Notes: a model not told the origin generated them from the sequence alone. DNA of 64,000 nt from Allobosea lupini (GCF_900109525.1 NZ_FOAN01000001.1:744001-808000), one strand, 5' to 3'. Numbered from the stretch's first letter, positions 1 to 9,012 are shown. Program-made: numbers and translations.

Positions 1-584
1 AGTTCGCCAAGGCCGCCGCCGCCGATCAGGAAGGCCAGCGGCACGGTGCCGATATTGATGGCGAAGGCGGTGCGCACGCCGGCGAGGATGACGAAGACGG
101 CGTTGGGCAGCTCCACCCGCCGCAGGATCTGGCCGGGCGTCATGCCCATGCCGCGCGCCGCCTCGATCAGATGCTGCGGCACCGAGCGCAGGCCGGCGAT
201 GGTGTTGAGCACGATCGGCAGCAGCGTCAGCACGAACAGCGCGAAGACCGCGGGCGGCGAGCCGATGCCGAGGAAGGACATCGAGATCGCAAGCAAAGCG
301 AGGGTTGGGATCGTCGTGCCGAGATTGACGATCTGCGTCACCGCATCGGCGAAGATCTCGAAGCGCGGGCGCGTCAGCAGGATGCCGAGCGGGATGCCGA
401 CGATTAGTGCGATGGCGCCCGACATCGCCGCGAGAGCGAGATGCTGGCGGATGAGATAGGTCACGTCGCCCGAGTGGCTCAGGATGGCGGGGATGGTGCC
501 GCGCGCCTGCAGCCAGGCGCCGAGCGCGAAGGCACCGAAGACGACGAGCCAGCGAAGCGTTCCTGCCAGGCCCGCGCGCGCCAT
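1..584 (-). CDS. Osmoprotectant (OpuC/ProW-type) ABC transporter permease, partial
   Basis: Inner-membrane permease of a betaine/choline-type ABC importer. The C-terminus lies beyond the left edge. The visible part is about 194 residues and contains the EAA cytoplasmic loop (EAARGMGMTPGQILRRVELP) that docks on the ATPase, plus the conserved IGGGGLGE stretch near the end. The ATG at 584 sits one base after the TGA of the ATPase gene upstream in the operon, so the two are translationally linked. Together with the ATPase and the second permease, which is homologous, it makes a permease-ATPase-permease set; the substrate-binding protein is not in view and may lie beyond the edge. The exact substrate cannot be read from the permease. 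Confidence 0.85.
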   Translation of the reverse strand, partial: MARAGLAGTLRWLVVFGAFALGAWLQARGTIPAILSHSGDVTYLIRQHLALAAMSGAIALIVGIPLGILLTRPRFEIFADAVTQIVNLGTTIPTLALLAISMSFLGIGSPPAVFALFVLTLLPIVLNTIAGLRSVPQHLIEAARGMGMTPGQILRRVELPNAVFVILAGVRTAFAINIGTVPLAFLIGGGGLGE

Positions 585-585
585 C

Positions 586-1692
586 TCAGCTTTCCCGGTA
601 GGTCGCGCCGAGCACCTGGGTGATGCTCTTCTGGGTGATGTAGCCCTTGTAGAAGCCGTCATCGTCGACGCAGGCGAGCCAGGTCACGCCATGGGTGAAC
701 ATCTGAGAGACGGCGGTGCGCAGGTCGTCTCGGAGATTGACGACGCCGGGCAGCGGCTCCTGATGCTCGCCGACCGTGCCCTTGCGCTCGCGCGCCTCTT
801 CCAGCCGCACCACGCCGCGGGCCCGGCCGCGCGGCCCGACCATCACGATCGAGACATGGCCATGCTCTTCCATCAGCCTGGCGGCCGTATCGAGCGTGTC
901 CTCGGCGTGGACGCGCGGTGGCTGCGCCATCATGGCGTCGGTGACCTTGATCAGCCGCAGCCGCTTCAGGGTCCGGTCGGAGCCGACGAATTCGGAGACG
1001 AAAGCATCGATCGGATGGGCGAGGATGTTGTCGGGCGTGTCGTACTGGATCAGCTTGCCGTCGCGGAAGATCGCGATGCGGCTCGCCATCTTCACGGCTT
1101 CGTCGATGTCGTGGCTGACGAAGACGATGGTCTTTTTCAGCTCCGCCTGGAGCTTCATGAACTCGTCCTGGATCACCTCGCGGTTGATCGGGTCGATCGC
1201 CCCGAAAGGCTCGTCCATCAGCAGTACCGGCGGGTCGGCGGCGAGCGCGCGCACCACGCCGACGCGCTGCTGCTGGCCGCCGGAGAGCTGCTTGGGGTAG
1301 CGCTTGAGGAAGACCGAGGGGTCGAGATTGACCATGTCAAGCAATTCGGCGGCGCGCTTGCGCGACTTCGACGCCGGCCATCCGAGGAGGTCCGGCACGA
1401 CGCAGATGTTCTCCTCGATCGTCATGTTGGGGAACAGGCCGATCTGCTGGATGACGTAGCCGATCGAGCGCCGCAGCGTGACTTCGTCGACCCCGGCCGT
1501 ATCCTTGCCGTCGACATAGATCCTGCCCGCGGTCGGCGGGATCAGCCGGTTGATCATCTTCATCGTCGTGGTCTTGCCGCATCCGGATGGGCCGAGCAGG
1601 ACGCAGACGGCGCCGACCGGCACCTCCATGTCGATGCGATCGACGGCGATCATCGTGCCGAAATGCTTGGAGACCTGCTCGAGACGGATCAT
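586..1692 (-). CDS. Osmoprotectant ABC transporter ATP-binding protein with CBS domains (OpuCA/ProV-like)
   Basis: ATPase of a quaternary-amine importer, 368 residues. The Walker A motif GPSGCGKTTTMKMI is at about residue 36, the signature LSGGQQQR near 140, and Walker B LLMDEPFGAIDP just after it, followed by the switch histidine (VSHDIDEA). The last ~110 residues form a CBS-type regulatory tail (VHAEDTLDTAARLMEEHGHV...), as in OpuA/OpuC ATPases that sense ionic strength. The ATG at 1692 overlaps the stop of the upstream permease (ATGA, 1689-1692), and the gene ends one base before the next permease starts. It acts on the cytoplasmic face with the two flanking permeases. The nearby betaine monooxygenase genes support glycine betaine, proline betaine or choline as substrate. 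Confidence 0.9.
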   Translation of the reverse strand: MIRLEQVSKHFGTMIAVDRIDMEVPVGAVCVLLGPSGCGKTTTMKMINRLIPPTAGRIYVDGKDTAGVDEVTLRRSIGYVIQQIGLFPNMTIEENICVVPDLLGWPASKSRKRAAELLDMVNLDPSVFLKRYPKQLSGGQQQRVGVVRALAADPPVLLMDEPFGAIDPINREVIQDEFMKLQAELKKTIVFVSHDIDEAVKMASRIAIFRDGKLIQYDTPDNILAHPIDAFVSEFVGSDRTLKRLRLIKVTDAMMAQPPRVHAEDTLDTAARLMEEHGHVSIVMVGPRGRARGVVRLEEARERKGTVGEHQEPLPGVVNLRDDLRTAVSQMFTHGVTWLACVDDDGFYKGYITQKSITQVLGATYRES

Positions 1693-2342
1693 TTCAGCTT
1701 CAATCCCGGCGAGGTCAGCAGGCGCTGCGCGAAGAGCAGGCCGTAATCGGCGAGGATCGCGAGCAGGCTGACGGCGATGGCGCCGGTCAGGAGCTGGCGG
1801 ATATCGGTCTGCGAGATGCCGCGCGAGATGAAGGTGCCGAGGCCGCCGGCGCCGATGTAAGTCGCGATCGCGGCGATCGCGATGTTCAGCACCACCGCGC
1901 TGCGCACCCCGTTCAGGATCACCGGCAGCGCCAAGGGCAGCTCGACCCGGCGCAGCCGCTCCAGCGTGGTCATGCCCATGCCCCGCGCCGCCTCGCGCAG
2001 CGCCGGATCGACGTTCATGATCGCCGTATAGGTGTTCCGGATGATCGGGAGCTGCGCGTAGAGGATCAGCGCGATCACCGCCGGCAGGTAGCCGATGCCG
2101 TGGCCGATAATCGAGAGCAGCGGGATCAGAAGGCCGAACAGCGCGATCGAGGGGATCGTGATGATGATCGAGGCGATGTAGAGGACGAGGTCTGCCGCAC
2201 GCTTGCTCTGGGTGATCGCGATGCCGGTTGGCACGCCGGTCAGGATCGCGACGCCGACGGAAACGGCGACCAGCGAGACATGCTCGAGCATGCGCTGTCC
2301 GATCACCGGAAGGTTCGCCATGATGAAGGCGATCGTCTCCAC
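1689..2342 (-). CDS. Osmoprotectant ABC transporter permease
   Basis: First gene of the visible operon, 217 residues. It is a hydrophobic permease of the OpuCB/ProW family with about six membrane segments and an EAA loop (EAARGMGMTTLERLRRVELP) near residue 117, followed by the conserved YIGAGGLGTFI. The start is GTG at 2342, preceded by AGGGGACGAG on the minus strand; no better ATG precedes it. The EAA loop is nearly the same as in the partial permease at the left edge, so the two are paralogues that probably form a heterodimer. The upstream regulator gene is in the same direction, with a 113-bp gap. Confidence 0.88.
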   Translation of the reverse strand: METIAFIMANLPVIGQRMLEHVSLVAVSVGVAILTGVPTGIAITQSKRAADLVLYIASIIITIPSIALFGLLIPLLSIIGHGIGYLPAVIALILYAQLPIIRNTYTAIMNVDPALREAARGMGMTTLERLRRVELPLALPVILNGVRSAVVLNIAIAAIATYIGAGGLGTFISRGISQTDIRQLLTGAIAVSLLAILADYGLLFAQRLLTSPGLKLK

Positions 2343-2455
2343 TCTCGTCCCCTAGCAGCGGTTTTCCGCCTTTTCGAGGGAAAGTGTCGATCAGAACCGT
2401 TCCAGCCTCGGGCCGGGAATGCGACATCGCATGTCGCGCTTGCGACCTGCCGTGC

Positions 2456-3448
2456 TCAACTGGGAGAAGCCGGCGCCGTCTCCTCGCTCGCAGGCCGTCC
2501 GCGGAGCTGGCTCGGCCGCACGCCCTGCAGCTTCTTGAACCAATGGGCGAAATGCGATGTCGAGGTGAAGCCGGCCGCAATCGCGACCTCCAGGACCGGA
2601 CGGTCGGAATAAAGCAGCAGCTCGCGCGCCCGGTCGATGCGCAAGGAGAGATAGTAGCGCGCCGGCGAGGTCTGTAGATAGCGCAGAAACAGCCGCTCGA
2701 GCTGGCGCGGGCTCATGCCGATTTTCTCGGCGATCTCGGCAATCGAGATCGTATCCTCGACATGGCGCTGCATCAGCTTGAGCGCGTTGCGCACCGCCGG
2801 CGGCAGGCTCGACATCCGCTCCAGCCGGCCGCCGCTCTGGTTGTCGCGCTCGTCGCGGATGCGGTCATGGTGGAACTGGTTGGCGACGCGGCGGGCGAGA
2901 TCGGCGCCATGGCGCTCGGTGATCAGGTGCAGCATCAGGTCCATCGCCGCCGTGCCCCCCGAGCAGGTCATCCGGTCGCGATCGATCTCGTAGAGCTTGT
3001 CGGTACAGACGAGATCGGGGAACTCCTCCTGGAAGGCGGGGCGGTTCTCCCAGTGGATCGTCGAGCGATAGCCGTCGAGCAAGCCGGCGCGCGCCAAGAG
3101 ATAGGTGCCGGTCGAGAGCGAGCCGACGCGCACGCCGCTGCGCGCTGCCTTGCGCAGGATGGACAGATAGCGCCGCTCATCGACCGACTGGATGCGCAGG
3201 CCGCCACAGACGAAGAAGTAATGCGAGCCGGGCAAGGCGGTCTCGGCCGCCTCGGTCGGGATCGGAATGCCGTTCGACGCCGCTAGGACGCCGCCGTCGA
3301 GGCTCGCCAGCCGCCAGCGCCAGGCCTCGCGATCGACCAGCCGGTTGAGGGAGCGCAGCGGCTCGATGGCCGAGGCGACGCTCATCATCGAGAAGCCCTC
3401 GACGAGCAGCAGCGTGACGATCTGGGTGCCGGCCGGCGCCTCGTTCAT
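2456..3448 (-). CDS. GATase1-like/AraC family transcriptional regulator (GbdR/GlxA type)
   Basis: Cytoplasmic activator, 330 residues. The N-terminal ~190 residues form a DJ-1/PfpI (class I glutamine amidotransferase-like) sensory domain, with IVTLLLVEGFSMMSVASAIE near the start. The C-terminal ~100 residues carry two AraC helix-turn-helix units (ISIAEIAEKIGMSPRQLERL and VLEVAIAAGFTSTSHFAHWF). This architecture is that of GbdR, CdhR and ArgR from Pseudomonas, which control betaine, carnitine and arginine catabolism. It is divergent from the Rieske monooxygenase genes (185-bp intergenic region) and lies directly upstream of the osmoprotectant importer, so regulation of both by a betaine-type ligand is the natural inference. 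The ATG at 3448 was preferred to longer alternatives because it begins directly before the sensory domain. Confidence 0.85.
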   Translation of the reverse strand: MNEAPAGTQIVTLLLVEGFSMMSVASAIEPLRSLNRLVDREAWRWRLASLDGGVLAASNGIPIPTEAAETALPGSHYFFVCGGLRIQSVDERRYLSILRKAARSGVRVGSLSTGTYLLARAGLLDGYRSTIHWENRPAFQEEFPDLVCTDKLYEIDRDRMTCSGGTAAMDLMLHLITERHGADLARRVANQFHHDRIRDERDNQSGGRLERMSSLPPAVRNALKLMQRHVEDTISIAEIAEKIGMSPRQLERLFLRYLQTSPARYYLSLRIDRARELLLYSDRPVLEVAIAAGFTSTSHFAHWFKKLQGVRPSQLRGRPASEETAPASPS

Positions 3449-3632
3449 GCCTTGGCCTCCTGCCCTGATCATCCCGCCTGGAACCGATCCAAGCAAAGCG
3501 GATTTCCGACATTGTTGCAATGAAAGCGACATGGCCTCGTCGCAAAGCTTGCCTGCGAGGTCGGAATGCCTCGGCCTCCCTGCCCTGCGTCGGCGCAAGA
3601 TCGAGTCTATCCTCCGCCGGGGTCTTCAGCCG

Positions 3633-4871
3633 ATGATCGATCGCGACCGCATCCGCCAGCTCCTTGCCGAGCGCCGCGAGGGCCATAGCCTGCCGCAGGC
3701 CTTCTATGTCGATCCGGCGATGCACGAGACGGACATCAAGGCCGTGTTCGAGACCGACTGGCTGTTCGCCTGCAATGCCTGCGAGATCAAGAAACCGGGC
3801 GACTACCTGACCCTGACAGTTGGCGAGAATCCGGTGGTCGTGCTGCGCGACCGGGATGGACAGGTGCGCGCCTTCCACAACAGCTGCCGGCATCGCGGCT
3901 CGCGCATCTGCGGCCATGAGAAGGGCCGTGCCAACCGGCTCGTCTGCCCCTATCACCAATGGGTCTACGAGCTCGACGGCTCACTGCTCAACGCCCGCCA
4001 GATGCCCGCCGACTTCGACCGTTCGGCCCATGGGCTGAAGCCCGTCCATGTCGAGGTGATCTGCGGCATGGTCTATATCTGCCTCGCCGAGAGCGCCCCC
4101 GACCTCTCGCGCTATCGGGAGGCGGTGACGCCCTATATCGCGCCGCATATGCCGGAGCGCACCAAGGTCGCTTTCGAGATGACCCTGATCGAGGACGCCA
4201 ACTGGAAGCTCGTCATCGAGAATAACCGCGAATGCTATCACTGCGCCGGCAACCATCCGGAGCTCCTGGTGACGCTGGTCGAGTTCGCGCTGCCGGATGA
4301 TCCGCGCGGGCCGGCCGAGTTCAAGGAGCTGATGGAGCGCAAGACGGCGAAATGGGATGCGCTGGGCCTGCCGCATCAGCCGGCCGATGGCGGCGAGGAA
4401 TTCCGCTGCATCCGCCTGCCCTTCCACGAAGGCGCCCTCTCCTTCACGATGGACGGCGGGCCGGCCTGCAACAAGCTGCTCGCCGATCTCACCGAGCCCG
4501 ATCTCGGCTCGGTCCGGATGTTCCGGGTTCCCAATAACTGGAACCACTTCCTCGCCGACCACATCCTGCATTTCAGGGTGCTGCCGCTTTCCCAAGACAA
4601 GACCGCGGTGCGCACGACCTGGCTGGTGCATGAGGATGCGGTCGAGGGCGTCGATTACGACATCAAGCGGCTGACCGAGGTCTGGATCGCGACCAATGCG
4701 CAGGACGCCGAGCTCGCCGCCGTGAACCATGCCGGCATCCGCTCGATGGGCTACCAGCCCGGGCCCTACGCCCCGACCGAGTTCATGCTCACCAACTTCA
4801 CCAACTGGTATGCCGGCAAGATGGCCGCCTATGCCGGCGAGCCCGCGCCGCTCAGGATTGCCGCAGAATGA
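3633..4871 (+). CDS. gbcA: Rieske-type betaine monooxygenase, oxygenase component (GbcA/Stc2-like)
   Basis: Aromatic-ring-hydroxylating-type oxygenase alpha subunit, 412 residues, expected to N-demethylate glycine betaine or proline betaine. The Rieske [2Fe-2S] site is visible as C-x-H (NSCRHRG, about residue 86) and C-x2-H (LVCPYHQW, about 105). The mononuclear iron site is ENNRECYHCAGNHPEL near residue 196-210, the form seen in GbcA, stachydrine demethylase and choline monooxygenase. The length fits that group (about 410-430). It overlaps its reductase by ATGA and is divergent from a GbdR-type regulator. Glycine betaine versus stachydrine cannot be decided from sequence alone. The start at 3633 (MIDRDRIRQ) fits family N-termini. 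Confidence 0.8.
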   Translation: MIDRDRIRQLLAERREGHSLPQAFYVDPAMHETDIKAVFETDWLFACNACEIKKPGDYLTLTVGENPVVVLRDRDGQVRAFHNSCRHRGSRICGHEKGRANRLVCPYHQWVYELDGSLLNARQMPADFDRSAHGLKPVHVEVICGMVYICLAESAPDLSRYREAVTPYIAPHMPERTKVAFEMTLIEDANWKLVIENNRECYHCAGNHPELLVTLVEFALPDDPRGPAEFKELMERKTAKWDALGLPHQPADGGEEFRCIRLPFHEGALSFTMDGGPACNKLLADLTEPDLGSVRMFRVPNNWNHFLADHILHFRVLPLSQDKTAVRTTWLVHEDAVEGVDYDIKRLTEVWIATNAQDAELAAVNHAGIRSMGYQPGPYAPTEFMLTNFTNWYAGKMAAYAGEPAPLRIAAE

Positions 4872-5920
4872 GCCTGGGCAGCCTGGAAGCGCCGATCGCT
4901 GCTCCGGCAGCCGATCTGCTGCAGCTCGTCGTCGCCGAGATCCGCGACGAGACGCATGACGTGAAGACCTTCGTCTTCCGGCCGGAAGGCGGCGTCCCGC
5001 GCTATGCAGCCGGCCAGTCGATGACGCTGAAGCTTTCGATCGATGGCGAGACGCTGTTCCGCACCTTCTCGCTTGCCTCGGCACCGGACGCGTCCGGCAC
5101 GATCGCGATGACGATCAAGGCGCATGCCAAGGGCCGCGCCACGCGCTGGCTGCACGATGCGCTCATGGTCGGCGCACGGCTCGACGGCCGCCTGCCGAAA
5201 GGCCGCTTCACCATCGACAGCCGCACGACCGACAGGGTCGCCCTGGTTTCGGCCGGCTCGGGGGCGAGCCCGTTGATGGCGATGTTGCGCCATCTCGCTG
5301 CGACCAAGCCCGATATCGACGTGTACTGGCTCCATGCCGCACGCACGCCACGTGACATCCTGTTCGCCCGCGAGTTCGCCGCGCTGCAGGCGCGGATGCC
5401 CAATCTCAAGGTCGCCATGCTCGCCAGCCGACCGGAGCCCGGCTGGTTCGGCTTCGCCGGCCGGCTTGGGCGGCGACTGGTCTCGGTCGCACTGCCGGAT
5501 TACGGGCGCCGCGAGGTCTTCTGCTGTGGCCCGGCCGGCTTCATGGAGGAAGCGCGACTGATCCACGCCGCCGAGGGCGGCGCCCGCGAGCTCTTCCATG
5601 TCGAGCATTTCGGCGCCGTCGCGGCCGTCCCGCCACCGCCGGTTCCAGCCGATGCGCCGGTCGAAGGCTATGCGGTCAGGCTCGGCGGCAAGCATTTCAC
5701 CGCCCGGCCGGGCGAGACGCTGCTGCAGGCCGCGACGCGCCAGACCATCGTCATCCCCTGCGGCTGCGCCTCGGGCATGTGCGGCACCTGCCGGGTCACT
5801 CTCGTCGAGGGCTCGGTCGAGATGCGGCACGAGGGCGGAATCTCGCCGGAAGAGGAGGCGCAGGGCTATATCCTCGCCTGCTCCTCGCGCCCGCGCTCGG
5901 ATGTGACGATCGCATTGTAG
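4868..5920 (+). CDS. gbcB: Betaine monooxygenase reductase component, FAD/NAD and C-terminal [2Fe-2S] (GbcB-like)
   Basis: Electron-transfer partner of the preceding Rieske oxygenase, 350 residues. It has an FAD-binding beta-barrel (LFRTFSLASAP around residue 60), an NAD-binding domain (ALVSAGSGASPLMAML around 125, CCGPAGFM around 219) and a plant-type ferredoxin domain at the C-terminus with the cysteine cluster CGCASGMCGTC near residue 297 and the fourth cysteine (ILACSS) near 338. The order FAD-NAD-Fe2S is that of GbcB and related hybrid-cluster reductases. The start codon overlaps the stop of the oxygenase gene (4868-4871), so a 1:1 coupled translation is likely. Confidence 0.85.
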   Translation: MSLGSLEAPIAAPAADLLQLVVAEIRDETHDVKTFVFRPEGGVPRYAAGQSMTLKLSIDGETLFRTFSLASAPDASGTIAMTIKAHAKGRATRWLHDALMVGARLDGRLPKGRFTIDSRTTDRVALVSAGSGASPLMAMLRHLAATKPDIDVYWLHAARTPRDILFAREFAALQARMPNLKVAMLASRPEPGWFGFAGRLGRRLVSVALPDYGRREVFCCGPAGFMEEARLIHAAEGGARELFHVEHFGAVAAVPPPPVPADAPVEGYAVRLGGKHFTARPGETLLQAATRQTIVIPCGCASGMCGTCRVTLVEGSVEMRHEGGISPEEEAQGYILACSSRPRSDVTIAL

Positions 5921-6176
5921 GACGCGCTGCCAGCGTCACTGCGAAGCGGCCGGAGGCATGGATCGCCCCGTTCAACGCGATGACTGAAGCCGTGAACGCG
6001 CGCAGCCTCTCGCACGCAGGGTGGCCGGCACATACTGGCACCACCCGGGATTGCGCGGGACGCACCGGATGGGGCCTGCTGCTTCGCGTCGCGCTCGGCT
6101 AACATGGCCATTGGCAAAGTCCCTGGCCGGTGCCTTCGCAGCCTGCCGAACGACAGGTGGAGGCCGGCAGCACGGC

Positions 6177-7562
6177 ATGAAGACGCTCATCGACTCCACC
6201 AATGCGCTGATCGACGGACTGGCGGCAATCCGCCTGCAATTCAGCGTTGCCGACCAGTTTCCGGCCGAAATCCTCGCCGCAGCGGAAGCTGCAGCCGGGC
6301 GCCTGCCGACCGAGCATGCCGACCGCACCGACCGGCGCTTCGTCACGCTGGATCCCGCGACCTCGACGGATCTCGACCAGGCCTTCGCGATCGAGCGCAG
6401 CGGCGGCGACCTGCTGCTGCATTACGCCATCGCCGATGTCGCCTGGTTCGTCGACGATGGCGACGCTGTCGACCAGGAAGCCTGGCGGCGCGGCACGACG
6501 ATCTACCTGCCGGACGGCAAGGCCGGGCTGTATCCGCCGATCCTCACCGAGGGCGCCGCGAGCCTGCTGCCGGCGGTATCCCGGCCGGCCGTGATCTTTA
6601 CGACCCGGGTCGACGCGGACGGCAATGTCCATCTCGACGGCGCCGAGCGGGCCGTCATCCGCAGCACTGCCAAGCTCGCCTATGACAGCGTCGACGCCGC
6701 CGACCTGCCGCCCGATTTCGACGAGTTGTCCCGCCGTATCGATGCCGCCGAAAGCCGGCGCGGCGCGGCGCGCGTCGACCCGCCCGAACAGGAGGTCAGC
6801 GCTCTCGGCGATGGCCGCTACCAGCTGACGTTCCGGCCACGCCTGCGAAGCGAGGAGCAGAATGCGGCCTTGTCGCTGGCCAGCAACCTCGCCATAGCCG
6901 ACGCGCTCCTGGCGGCCCGTACCGGCCTGTTCCGGGTCATGCCCGAGCCGGATGAGAAGGCCGTCCAGCGCCTGCGCCACACTGCGCAGGCGCTGGGATT
7001 GACATGGCCGGAGATGGAGCCCCTCGCCCAGTTCGAGAAGACGCTGAACCTGTCCGACAGCCGACATGCGGCCTTCACGCTGGCGGTGAGAAGGGCCAGC
7101 GGCGGCGCGAGCTACGTCCCCTACCGCGAAGGCGTCGTGCCCTGGCATGCGCCGATGGCGGCGAGCTATGTGCATGCCACGGCGCCGCTGCGCCGGCTGG
7201 CCGACCGCTATGTGGTGCGCGCCGCCCTGGCGGTCGCAAACGGCCAGCCGGTGCCGCCGGCGGTATCGTCCGCGTTCGAACGATTGCCCCAGGTGATGGC
7301 GCGGGCCGACGCGCGCGATGGCCAGATCGACCGGGCCGTGATCGACCTGGCCGAGGCCCTGATGCTCAAGGGCAGTGAAGGCACCCTATTCAAGGCGGTG
7401 GTGACCGATGCGGACGAGCACGGCCTGCGCATCCAGCTCTGCGACTTGCCCGTTGTCGCTCGCGTCCGCGGGCAAGGTGGCACCCCGGGCGACAGGATCC
7501 AGGTCAAGCTGATCGCCGCCGATCCCCTGCGCCATACGATCACTTTCGAACGAGCAGGCTGA
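6177..7562 (+). CDS. Short RNB-domain ribonuclease (RNase II/R family)
   Basis: Probable 3'-5' exoribonuclease, 461 residues, much shorter than E. coli RNase II (644) or RNase R. It lacks the tandem N-terminal cold-shock domains. The RNB catalytic core starts near residue 52 with FVTLDPATSTDLDQAFAIER; three of the four metal-binding aspartates of RNase II (D201, D207, D209) align, but the fourth (D210) is Gln. A tyrosine/arginine RNB motif (HATAPLRRLADRYV) lies near residue 338, and the last ~70 residues look like an S1/OB RNA-binding domain. The ATG at 6177 is chosen because upstream in-frame sequence shows no family similarity. No operon partner; 256 bp separate it from gbcB. Confidence 0.8.
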   Translation: MKTLIDSTNALIDGLAAIRLQFSVADQFPAEILAAAEAAAGRLPTEHADRTDRRFVTLDPATSTDLDQAFAIERSGGDLLLHYAIADVAWFVDDGDAVDQEAWRRGTTIYLPDGKAGLYPPILTEGAASLLPAVSRPAVIFTTRVDADGNVHLDGAERAVIRSTAKLAYDSVDAADLPPDFDELSRRIDAAESRRGAARVDPPEQEVSALGDGRYQLTFRPRLRSEEQNAALSLASNLAIADALLAARTGLFRVMPEPDEKAVQRLRHTAQALGLTWPEMEPLAQFEKTLNLSDSRHAAFTLAVRRASGGASYVPYREGVVPWHAPMAASYVHATAPLRRLADRYVVRAALAVANGQPVPPAVSSAFERLPQVMARADARDGQIDRAVIDLAEALMLKGSEGTLFKAVVTDADEHGLRIQLCDLPVVARVRGQGGTPGDRIQVKLIAADPLRHTITFERAG

Positions 7563-7621
7563 GCGCGCGCGGCCCGGCCAGGGCAAGTGACAACGCCCGA
7601 TGGTTGCGGGCAGATGGCGGG

Positions 7622-8515
7622 ATGACGACTCAAAGCCCTGTCCGCGCCTATTTCTATCTGCTGGTCGCAACGCTCTTCTTCGGAAGCAATGTGGTCGCCG
7701 GCAAATTGTCCGTCGGCGAGATGTCGCCGATGGCGATCGTCATGCTGCGCTGGGTCATCGCTGCGACGTGCCTCGCCTTCATCGCCAGACGGGCGCTGCT
7801 GGCCGAATGGCGCGTCTTGCGTAGTCGCTGGCCGTTCATGCTCGCCATGGGCGGCATCGGCTTCACGATCTTCAACATCCTGTTCTACGCCTCCGCGCAT
7901 ACGACCAGCGGAATCAACATGGCGATCATCCAGGGCGCGACGCCGATCGTCGTGCTGCTGGTCTCGGGCGCGCTGCTTGGGACCTGGCCCCCGGCCTTGC
8001 AATGGCTCGGCGCGACCATCACGGTCCTCGGCGTCGTCATCGCCGCCTCGCACGGCTCCCTCGCCGTTCTGGTCGAGCTGTCCTTCAATCGCGGCGACAT
8101 CCTGATGATCGTGGCCAGCACCATCTATGCGGTCTACACTGTCGGCCTGCGCTGGCGGCCACAGGTGTCGCCGCTCGTCTTCATCGCCGGGCTCGCCCTG
8201 GCGGCCTTGCTCACCTCGATTCCGCTCGCGATCGGCGAGGCCGCCCTCGGTCAGTTCCAATGGCCGACGCCCAAGGGCTGGGCGATCCTGCTGTTCATCG
8301 GGCTTTTCCCGTCGCTGCTGTGCCAGTTGCTCTATCTGCGCAGCGTCGAGCTCATCGGCGCCGCGCGGGCCGGCGTCTTCTACAATCTCGTCCCGATTTT
8401 CGGCATCGTCCTGTCGGTCGCCGTCGCGCATGAGCCGTTGCGGCCTTATGCGGTCGTAGCCATCGCCCTCGTCATCGGCGGGATCGCCATTTCCGAGATC
8501 CGCAAAGGCGCCTGA
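7622..8515 (+). CDS. EamA/DMT-family inner-membrane transporter
   Basis: Drug/metabolite transporter superfamily protein, 297 residues, with about ten hydrophobic helices in two homologous EamA halves (the first begins YLLVATLFFGSNVVAGKL, the second around residue 150 at GDILMIVASTIYAVY). Family members export amino acids or other small metabolites; the substrate is not predictable here. Start chosen at ATG 7622 (MTTQSPVRA) with GGCGG upstream; a TTG at 7604 would add six residues. It follows the RNB gene by 59 bp in the same direction. Confidence 0.85.
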   Translation: MTTQSPVRAYFYLLVATLFFGSNVVAGKLSVGEMSPMAIVMLRWVIAATCLAFIARRALLAEWRVLRSRWPFMLAMGGIGFTIFNILFYASAHTTSGINMAIIQGATPIVVLLVSGALLGTWPPALQWLGATITVLGVVIAASHGSLAVLVELSFNRGDILMIVASTIYAVYTVGLRWRPQVSPLVFIAGLALAALLTSIPLAIGEAALGQFQWPTPKGWAILLFIGLFPSLLCQLLYLRSVELIGAARAGVFYNLVPIFGIVLSVAVAHEPLRPYAVVAIALVIGGIAISEIRKGA

Positions 8516-8766
8516 GGCCGACGTCTCGATCCGCGCCCGCGCCGTCCTGGGGCGGATAGCCGTGTCGCACCAATTGGATACTCGCGCCATTGCGACATGG
8601 CAGAGAGCAACGGCCGGGCCGCAGCCGATCTGAGCATTCTCGTGCAAAGCAAACAGTAGTTCGGGTGCAGATAACGCGATAAAGCAAAGATACAGAGCGT
8701 CGGCGAGCGACAGGTCCAGCCCACGGACGAGCGTGGCGGCCTGCTACTGCACTCCAGGATACATCT

Positions 8767-8795
8767 TTAAAATCAGCCACTTAGGGAAGTGGCTG
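8767..8795 (-). terminator. Terminator hairpin of tRNA-Gln
   Basis: On the minus strand a 9-bp stem (8774-8782 with 8787-8795, loop AGGG) is followed by GATTTTAAAG. The upstream arm includes the CCA end of the tRNA, so termination is immediate. Confidence 0.65.
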
Positions 8796-8863
8796 GGGGA
8801 CTAGGATTCGAACCTAGACAACCAGAGTCAGAGTCTGGGGTCCTACCGTTAGACGATCCCCCA
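8790..8863 (-). tRNA. tRNA-Gln (anticodon CTG)
   Basis: Reading the minus strand from 8863, a full cloverleaf is seen: acceptor TGGGGGA pairing with TCCCCCA, D-arm with CTAACGGTAG, anticodon stem CCAGA/TCTGG with loop CTCTGAC (anticodon CTG), T-arm with GGTTCGAATCC, discriminator G and an encoded CCA. It reads CAG codons. Confidence 0.95.
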
Positions 8864-8898
8864 ACGGGCGCGTTGTCTGCGACGCGTCGGATGGGGGC

Positions 8899-8927
8899 GA
8901 TCTAAACAACCTCGCGCCCGGTTGCAA
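8899..8927 (-). promoter_or_regulatory. Candidate sigma70 promoter for tRNA-Gln
   Basis: On the minus strand TTGCAA (8927-8922) and TAGATC (8904-8899) are separated by 17 bp and lie about 36 bp before the tRNA 5' end. It is a plausible housekeeping promoter; found by eye only. Confidence 0.4.
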
Positions 8928-9012
8928 GCCTTCTGTGACGATTTCGACATACGAGCAGTTCACAGCATTCCAAGCGATCGCCAGAGCCCACGCGACTGGA
9001 CATCGGCGCGCG

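Noticed and set aside
484-1746. A 420-codon plus-strand frame opposite the ABC ATPase
   Set aside because: Shadow of the ATPase gene, no start signal or domain.
2456-3598. A longer start for the AraC/GATase1 regulator at 3598
   Set aside because: The extra N-terminal 50 residues are Arg-rich, unlike the family, and would occupy the divergent promoter region.
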